Of a DNA stretch of 32,374 nucleotides, positions 27,160-32,374 are shown piece after piece. The number at the start of each line of letters is the position of its first letter. Within the stretch, counting starts at the first letter, position 1. Source of the stretch: Maritimibacter sp. REDSEA-S28_B5 (GTDB lineage Bacteria; Pseudomonadota; Alphaproteobacteria; Rhodobacterales; Rhodobacteraceae); contig LUOO01000088.1 of the NCBI GenBank assembly GCA_001626765.1, positions 3,034 to 35,407 of the forward strand, in the 5' to 3' direction. The position numbers and the translations under genes are program-made. The notes under the pieces were generated by a model. That model was not told the origin of the DNA. It did no database searches and worked only from the letters and a program-made list of their open reading frames with translations.

Positions 27160-27960
27160 ATGACCAATGTGCTCGACAAGATCAAAGCCTACAAACTCGA
27201 CGAGGTTGCCGCGCGAAAAGCCGCGCGCCCCCTGGCCGAGGTCGAGGCTGCCGCCCGTGACGCATCAAGCCCCCGTGGTTTTGCCTCGCGTCTGACCCAG
27301 GCCGCGACGCGTGGCTATGGGCTCATCGCCGAGGTGAAGAAGGCCTCGCCATCGAAGGGCCTCATCCGCCCTGATTTCGATCCGCCCGCGATCGCCAAGG
27401 CTTACGAGGCCGGAGGCGCGAGCTGTCTGTCGGTTCTGACGGATGCGCCCAGTTTTCAGGGCCACGAGGATTACCTCGTTGCCGCCCGCGCGGCCACCGA
27501 CCTGCCGGTCCTGCGCAAGGATTTCATGTATGACACCTACCAGGTGGCGGAAGCCCGCGCGATGGGGGCCGACTGCATCCTCATCATCATGGCCTCGGTC
27601 GAGGACGCGCAGGCCGCCGAACTGGAAGCCGCTGCCTTTGAATGGGGCATGGACGTGCTGGTCGAGATACATGACGCGGACGAACTCCACCGCGCCGAGG
27701 CGCTGAAGTCGCCGCTTCTGGGTGTGAACAACCGCAACCTCAAGACATTCGAGACGACGCTCGACACCACACGGACCTTGGCGAAACTCGCTGATTCCGC
27801 GCGGCACCTCGTGTGCGAATCCGGTCTTTTCACGCCCGAGGATCTGGCTGACATGGCCCAAGTGGGCGCGCGTTCCTTCCTGATCGGCGAGGCGCTCATG
27901 CGCCAGGACGATGTGGAGGCGGCAACGCGAAGGCTCCTGGCCAACCCGGTGCCCGCATGA
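27160..27960 (+). CDS. trpC: Indole-3-glycerol-phosphate synthase
   Basis: Fourth step of tryptophan synthesis, closing the indole ring. 266 residues from the ATG at 27160, preceded by GGAG; an in-frame TTG upstream would add 12 unlikely residues. The TIM-barrel landmarks are all present: [13 protein letters not shown] with the catalytic lysine (about residue 60), [23 protein letters not shown] with the second catalytic lysine, [27 protein letters not shown] and [28 protein letters not shown]. It overlaps moaC (ATGA) and begins the conserved trpC-moaC-moeA-lexA run of Rhodobacterales; trpD and the rest of the pathway are outside the window. Confidence 0.97.
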   Translation: MTNVLDKIKAYKLDEVAARKAARPLAEVEAAARDASSPRGFASRLTQAATRGYGLIAEVKKASPSKGLIRPDFDPPAIAKAYEAGGASCLSVLTDAPSFQGHEDYLVAARAATDLPVLRKDFMYDTYQVAEARAMGADCILIIMASVEDAQAAELEAAAFEWGMDVLVEIHDADELHRAEALKSPLLGVNNRNLKTFETTLDTTRTLAKLADSARHLVCESGLFTPEDLADMAQVGARSFLIGEALMRQDDVEAATRRLLANPVPA

Positions 27961-28439
27961 GCGATCGTCTGACCCATTTCGACGCCACCGGTCAGGCGCA
28001 TATGGTTGATGTATCGGGCAAGGCGGTCACGGACCGTACCGCCATCGCGACCGGCGTCGTGGTGATGGAACCAGCGACGCTTGCCCTCGTCAAGGAAGGC
28101 ACCGTGAAGAAGGGTGACGTTCTGGGCATTGCGCGGATCGCGGGGATCATGGGCGCGAAGAAGACTGCCGAACTGATCCCGCTGTGCCATCCACTGCCGA
28201 TCACCAAGGTCGCGCTCGACCTCGTGACCGACGACGACCTGCCCGGCGTGCGCATCACCGCGACGGTCAAGACCTCGGGCCAGACCGGGGTCGAGATGGA
28301 GGCACTGACCGCCGTGTCGGTCGCCGCGCTGACGATCTACGACATGCTCAAGGCGGCGGAAAAGGGCATGCGCATCGAAGGCATCCACCTGCTCGCCAAA
28401 TCCGGCGGCAAATCGGGGACATACGAGGCGAAGCGATGA
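27957..28439 (+). CDS. moaC: Cyclic pyranopterin monophosphate synthase
   Basis: Second enzyme of molybdenum cofactor synthesis, working after the radical-SAM protein MoaA. 160 residues, the usual size, overlapped at both ends by ATGA. Conserved blocks are [59 protein letters not shown] (active-site LCHP) and [28 protein letters not shown] with the catalytic aspartate. It is translationally linked to moeA, so cofactor genes are produced in step here, and they supply the cox enzyme elsewhere in the window. Confidence 0.97.
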   Translation: MSDRLTHFDATGQAHMVDVSGKAVTDRTAIATGVVVMEPATLALVKEGTVKKGDVLGIARIAGIMGAKKTAELIPLCHPLPITKVALDLVTDDDLPGVRITATVKTSGQTGVEMEALTAVSVAALTIYDMLKAAEKGMRIEGIHLLAKSGGKSGTYEAKR

Positions 28440-29608
28440 TTTCGGTCGAAGAGGCGCTTGGGCGAATCCTTGACCTGATCACGCCGCTTTCGACCGAAAC
28501 AGTATCGCTCGCCCATGCCGCTGGCCGCACGCTGGCCGAGCCGGTTGTGGCCACCCGTGATCAGCCGCCCTTCGCCGCCTCTGCCATGGACGGCTACGCG
28601 GTCAAGGACCTCGAGGTCGAGCCTGACGCGCTGTTCAAGGTTATTGGCGAGGCCCGCGCAGGCGAGCGGTTCGAGGGCCGCGTCGGCTCCGGTCAGGCCG
28701 TGCGCATCTTTACCGGCGCGCCGGTGCCCGAGGGGGCCGATCACGTTGTCATCCAGGAAGACGTGACGCTGCGCGGCAGCCTCATCTCGCTTCACCGCAA
28801 CCTGTCCTCGGGGCCGAACATCCGCCCCGCCGGCAATGATTTCCGGGTGGGCGGTACAGTCGCCGCGCCGCGCGTTCTGACGCCGAAAGACGTGGCGCTC
28901 ATCGCCTCGATGAACGTGCCCGCCGTCACCGTGACCCGCCGCCCCGATGTGGCGATCATCGCGACCGGGGACGAGCTTGTCATGCCCGGTGAAGTGCCCG
29001 GCCCCGACCAGATCGTCGCGTCGAACTCTTTCGGGCTGAAGGCGATGCTGGACGCCGCTGGAGCCAATGCGCGGCTCTTGCCCATTGCGCGGGACACGCG
29101 CGAGAGCCTCGCCACCGTCTTTGGCCTGGCTTCCGGGGCAGACCTGATCATCACCATCGGCGGGGCCTCGGTCGGAGACCATGATCTCGTGGGACAGGTC
29201 GCCGCCGAACTTGGCATGGAGCAGGCTTTCTACAAGGTCGCCATGCGCCCCGGCAAACCGCTGATGGCCGGTCGCATGGGCAAGACGCCGATGATCGGCC
29301 TGCCCGGCAACCCGGTCTCGGCCCTCGTCTGCGGCACCGTCTTTGTCCTGCCCGCGCTGCGCCGCCTGCTGGGCCAGACCGAGGTCGAGACACCTGAGCT
29401 GACCGCCACGCTCACCGCCCCGCTCGAGGCGAACGGGCCGCGTCAGCACTACATGCGCGCGGTGAGGGACGCCGACGGTATCGCGGCGATGGACCGACAG
29501 GACAGCGCCCTGCTTTCCGTGCTGGCCACCGCCAACGCGCTGATCGTCAGACCCCCGAACGACCCCGCGCGCGCAGCGGGGGAACCGGTGACCTACCTGA
29601 TACTCTAG
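28436..29608 (+). CDS. moeA: Molybdopterin molybdenumtransferase
   Basis: Inserts molybdate into adenylated molybdopterin. 390 residues from the ATG at 28436, whose last bases form the moaC stop. Typical motifs are [11 protein letters not shown] (residues about 44-54), [49 protein letters not shown], the molybdopterin-binding loop [23 protein letters not shown] and [11 protein letters not shown]. The length and domain order (I to IV) are normal for MoeA. The gene ends 129 bases before lexA. Confidence 0.96.
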   Translation: MISVEEALGRILDLITPLSTETVSLAHAAGRTLAEPVVATRDQPPFAASAMDGYAVKDLEVEPDALFKVIGEARAGERFEGRVGSGQAVRIFTGAPVPEGADHVVIQEDVTLRGSLISLHRNLSSGPNIRPAGNDFRVGGTVAAPRVLTPKDVALIASMNVPAVTVTRRPDVAIIATGDELVMPGEVPGPDQIVASNSFGLKAMLDAAGANARLLPIARDTRESLATVFGLASGADLIITIGGASVGDHDLVGQVAAELGMEQAFYKVAMRPGKPLMAGRMGKTPMIGLPGNPVSALVCGTVFVLPALRRLLGQTEVETPELTATLTAPLEANGPRQHYMRAVRDADGIAAMDRQDSALLSVLATANALIVRPPNDPARAAGEPVTYLIL

Positions 29609-29629
29609 TCGACACTTGCCACCAAATCG

Positions 29630-29669
29630 TTGACACGAAAGGGGAACGCGGATAGAACATTAGTCGAAC
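29630..29669 (+). promoter_or_regulatory. lexA promoter with three GAAC half-sites (two overlapping SOS boxes)
   Basis: GAAC occurs at 29644-29647, 29655-29658 and 29666-29669, each 11 bases apart, so both neighbouring pairs fit GAAC-N7-GAAC, the reverse of GTTC-N7-GTTC. A possible promoter, TTGACA (29630-29635), 17-base spacer, TAGAAC (29653-29658), overlaps them. LexA bound here would repress its own gene. Confidence 0.82.
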
Positions 29670-29737
29670 GGCCCGCGCTTGCCTCCGGATTTCAGGTCGG
29701 CAGGATCGACGGGCACCAACGGATCAGAGGGCGAGCA

Positions 29738-30317
29738 ATGCTGACCAAGAAACAACTGGACCTTCTCGAATTCATCCACAAGCGGGTGCAGCGCGACGGC
29801 GTGCCCCCCAGTTTCGACGAGATGAAAGAGGCTCTGCAGCTTCGGTCCAAGTCCGGCATTCACCGCCTGATCACGGCGCTCGAGGAACGCGGCTACATCC
29901 GCCGCCTCGCCCACCGTGCCCGCGCCATCGAAATCACGCGTCTGCCCGAAACGCTGGAAACCGGCGGCAGGTCGGGGTTCTCGCCCAAGGTGATCGACGG
30001 AGAGCCACGTCGCCATTCCCGGCGGCATGGTGTCCGGGAAGGGCAAGCACTACGCACTCGAGGTCAAGGGTGATTCCATGATCAACGCAGGGATCAACAA
30101 CGGCGACGTGGTGATCATCCGCGAAACCTCGACCGCCGAAAACGGCGACATCGTCGTGGCGCAGGTCGACGGCTACGAGGCGACGCTCAAACGCTTCCGC
30201 CGCTCGGGCGACATGATCGCGCTTGAGGCGGCGAACGAGGCCTACGAGACGCGGCTCTTGCGTGAAGGTCAGGTCAAGGTGCAGGGCAAGCTCGTTGGGC
30301 TCATCCGCACCTATTGA
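29738..30317 (+). pseudogene. lexA: LexA repressor gene with an internal deletion and frameshift
   Basis: Master repressor of the SOS response. The start at 29738 gives the full DNA-binding domain ([66 protein letters not shown]). After about residue 88 (SPKVIDG) the frame changes near 29996-30005. The C-terminal protease domain continues in another frame ([27 protein letters not shown] ... ATLKRF ... KLVGLIRTY), with catalytic serine in GDSM and lysine in ATLKRF. About 40-48 residues are gone, including the Ala-Gly self-cleavage site, so the gene as written cannot encode a cleavable repressor. The SOS boxes upstream are intact. Assembly error is the favoured explanation; a real mutant would be constitutively SOS-derepressed. 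Confidence 0.9.
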
Positions 30318-32374
30318 GCGGTGCCAACGCGGGACGAAGCCCCTGATCGCGTTGATCCGATGAGGAGGTCGAGCGGCGCGACGCCATCGTCGTTGTGCCG
30401 GGTGTCAGCCTTGCGTCGTCCCGCCATGGTCCAGGGTCTTTGACCCGAAACCTCGGCCTCGGTCACGACACGCATCTCCCCGCCCTCGATCCAGACCGCG
30501 ACGGACCCGGTCCGGCGCAGGATCTCTGGCGTAAGGACCGGGCAATCCGCCGCGACACCGGGATCGACCGACACGACCACCAGATCGGCGATTTCGCAAA
30601 CCGCTGGAATGCGGCCGGCCACATCGCGCCCTGTCAGGTGGGCGACGGTCATCCCCCCGACGCGCGCAACCCGCGCGCCGACCTCCCCCGCAAAGATCCC
30701 GCGCGCAAAACCCGTCTCCTGATCCGCCATGTCGCCATCGTTGGCGAGCCAGTTTTCCGCCGCGAACGTCTCGCCCCGGTCCTTGGACAGCCCACGCCCG
30801 TCTGACCCCAAGATACCAACAAGCCCGCCTGTGGGCGAGACGAGCACATCGGGCCGCGTGGCCTGCGTCCAGCCGGCGAGCGCCGCGATCACGGCGACCG
30901 CGCCCAGAACGCGCCCGCCGCCACGCAGAAGCACCAGCGCCAGACCGCCAAGCGCCACCACCGGCAGCACCCAGTCCGGCGGCACCACCACCGCGTCCAC
31001 CGCCCCCGGCAGCTGCGCGGTGGCCTTGGCGACCCAGAGAACCCACTCGATCGGCCAGCGCATGAGGTCGAGCGCGATCCACGACAGCCCGAGCGGCGCG
31101 AGCAGCGCGGCGATCACCGCGAGCGGCATGACGAGCGATCCCATGACGGGCACCGCGACCACGTTGGCGACAAGCCCGTAATGCACGACGCGGTTGAAGA
31201 TGCCTGCCGAGAAGGGCGCGGTGGCAAGCCCGGCCACGAGCGAGGAGAGCACCACGGCAAAGACGGGCCGCGCCCAGCGGGGCAGTCTGCGCCCCTCGAA
31301 CTCTCGCAGCGCGCCGAAGACCGCGACAAGGGCGATGGTCGCGGCAAAGGACATCTGGAACCCGGCCTCGACGAGGCTCTCGGGTTGCAGCACGAGCAGC
31401 ACCAGCGCCGCCACCGCCACGGCCCGGAGCGTGAGCGCCCGCCGCCCCGCGATGATGCCGCCCATCATCACGGCGACCATGATGAAGGCGCGTTCGGTCG
31501 ACACGGCGCCCCCGGAGAGCGACAGATAGAAGGCGCCCGCCACCAGTGCCGCGATGGCCGCGATGCGTCGGATGTCGGTCACGGTGCCCAGACCGGGGAC
31601 CAGTGCCATGCCCATGCGCAGGCTAGAAAACACGAACCCGACCAGCAGCCCCATGTGCAGCCCCGAGATGGCGAGAAGATGGGCGAGGTTGGAATCACGC
31701 AGCGCCTGAACCGTGTCGGCCCCCATGGCAGACCTGTCACCCGTAGTGATGGCGGCGGCAAAGGCGCCCGCCTCGCCTGGTATTGCCGTGCGCACGCTCG
31801 CCGAAATCGCTGCGCGCAGGCGTTCGACGGGCAACTCCCGCGCGGGCGGCGCAAGGACCATCGCGGGCACACGGGAATAACCCACGGCGCCGATCCCGCG
31901 AAACCACGCCATGCGCCGGAAATCAAATCCCCCCGGCTCGACCGGCCCCTCGGGCCCGGACAGATGCGCGGTCAGCGCCACCCGCATCCCCGGTTCCGGC
32001 GCGATCCACTGGGTATCGCCATGAAGCGAGATCCGGATGCGGTTCGGCAGCTTCCACGGATTCACGCGGTCGAGCCGCACCCGGTCGAGCGTGAGCCGCA
32101 CCGCCTCGGATCCCGAGCGGTCCACGGCGACGACGCGCCCCTCCACGGGTCCGTAGTAACGGAAATCGAGCACCGGCCCCGCGACCATCTGGCTGCGCAG
32201 ACCGGCGATCATCATGCCTGCGAGCACAACGGCGGTGGCCCATGAGATGAGCGCGAGGCCCGGCAGAGGCCCGCGCCCGGTCCGCCAGCCCAGAACGCCC
32301 GCGAATACCGTGCCCAAGCCGATGAGCGTCCACACCAGCGCGTCCGGTTCGGTTCGCAGCGCGAAATACCATCC
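30311..32374 (-). CDS. comEC: ComEC/Rec2 family competence membrane protein (5' end cut by window edge)
   Basis: Inner-membrane channel for DNA uptake. About 687 residues are visible with no stop up to the window edge; the frame continues beyond it ([18 protein letters not shown] precedes the first internal start). The N-terminal OB-like DUF4131 region ([30 protein letters not shown] ... [19 protein letters not shown]) is followed by the Competence domain with [21 protein letters not shown] and many membrane helices; a soluble C-terminal region (metallo-hydrolase-like remnant) ends at 30311. It converges on lexA and overlaps its last 7 bases. The trpC-moaC-moeA-lexA/comEC neighbourhood is conserved in Rhodobacterales. 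Confidence 0.93.
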   Translation of the reverse strand, partial: GWYFALRTEPDALVWTLIGLGTVFAGVLGWRTGRGPLPGLALISWATAVVLAGMMIAGLRSQMVAGPVLDFRYYGPVEGRVVAVDRSGSEAVRLTLDRVRLDRVNPWKLPNRIRISLHGDTQWIAPEPGMRVALTAHLSGPEGPVEPGGFDFRRMAWFRGIGAVGYSRVPAMVLAPPARELPVERLRAAISASVRTAIPGEAGAFAAAITTGDRSAMGADTVQALRDSNLAHLLAISGLHMGLLVGFVFSSLRMGMALVPGLGTVTDIRRIAAIAALVAGAFYLSLSGGAVSTERAFIMVAVMMGGIIAGRRALTLRAVAVAALVLLVLQPESLVEAGFQMSFAATIALVAVFGALREFEGRRLPRWARPVFAVVLSSLVAGLATAPFSAGIFNRVVHYGLVANVVAVPVMGSLVMPLAVIAALLAPLGLSWIALDLMRWPIEWVLWVAKATAQLPGAVDAVVVPPDWVLPVVALGGLALVLLRGGGRVLGAVAVIAALAGWTQATRPDVLVSPTGGLVGILGSDGRGLSKDRGETFAAENWLANDGDMADQETGFARGIFAGEVGARVARVGGMTVAHLTGRDVAGRIPAVCEIADLVVVSVDPGVAADCPVLTPEILRRTGSVAVWIEGGEMRVVTEAEVSGQRPWTMAGRRKADTRHNDDGVAPLDLLIGSTRSGASSRVGTAQ

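Overview
The window is high-GC DNA typical of the Rhodobacterales (Roseobacter group, Alphaproteobacteria). The main reasons are the gene order trpC-moaC-moeA-lexA facing comEC, the sulfur-assimilation run DUF2849 - sulfite reductase - cysH - DUF934 - ferredoxin reductase, LexA boxes of the alphaproteobacterial GTTC-N7-GTTC type, and infC with a rare AUA start. The species cannot be named from sequence reading alone. No CRISPR array, insertion sequence, prophage or plasmid origin was seen. No gene-free stretch exceeds 300 bases; the longest is 1599-1864, where I see no clear element.

Layout. 1-1598 (minus): partial kdsD (sugar-phosphate isomerase) and an FkbM methyltransferase. 1865-3115 (plus): a DUF4169 / ribbon-helix-helix pair and a TspO/MBR-like membrane protein. 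3168-6476 (minus): NUDIX hydrolase and uvrA. 6657-9158 (plus): a large secreted VWA protein with six tandem Ig-like repeats. 9310-9672: a rhodanese behind a promoter carrying a sulfide-responsive SqrR/BigR-type operator. 9825-11962 (minus): DUF1330, trigger factor and tRNA-Leu(UAG). 12102-13264: a Hint-domain protein and an Lrp/AsnC regulator. 13430-17460 (plus): the sulfate/sulfite assimilation operon. 17547-18312 (minus): an alanine-rich membrane-anchored protein. 18488-19033 (plus): infC. 19147-24871 (minus): an OmpA-family protein and a form II cox (molybdenum hydroxylase) set coxS-coxL-coxM. 25025-26992 (minus): xdhC and a molybdopterin-binding protein. 27160-30317 (plus): trpC-moaC-moeA-lexA. 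30311-end (minus): partial comEC.

Functional links. The cox genes, xdhC, the molybdopterin-binding protein, moaC and moeA together cover molybdenum cofactor synthesis, maturation and use. DUF2849 to fpr forms one translationally coupled sulfite-reduction operon. The rhodanese adds persulfide handling. lexA and uvrA both carry SOS boxes upstream and belong to the same damage response.

The most striking result is technical rather than a new system. A 19-base sequence matching the synthetic Nextera/Tn5 mosaic end (18 of 19) sits inside one gene, and removing exactly those 19 bases restores its frame. Three more genes (uvrA start, coxS, lexA) are broken by a short near-duplication or by internal deletions with a frameshift, and the OmpA-family gene lacks its signal peptide. 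Together these point to assembly errors, possibly merging of strain variants, so apparent loss of UvrA, LexA or CoxS function should not be read as biology without checking reads. I found no convincing undescribed multi-gene system. The best biological leads are the SqrR-type operator at the rhodanese, the triple SOS box at lexA, the six-repeat VWA protein and the hairpin before the Hint-domain gene.
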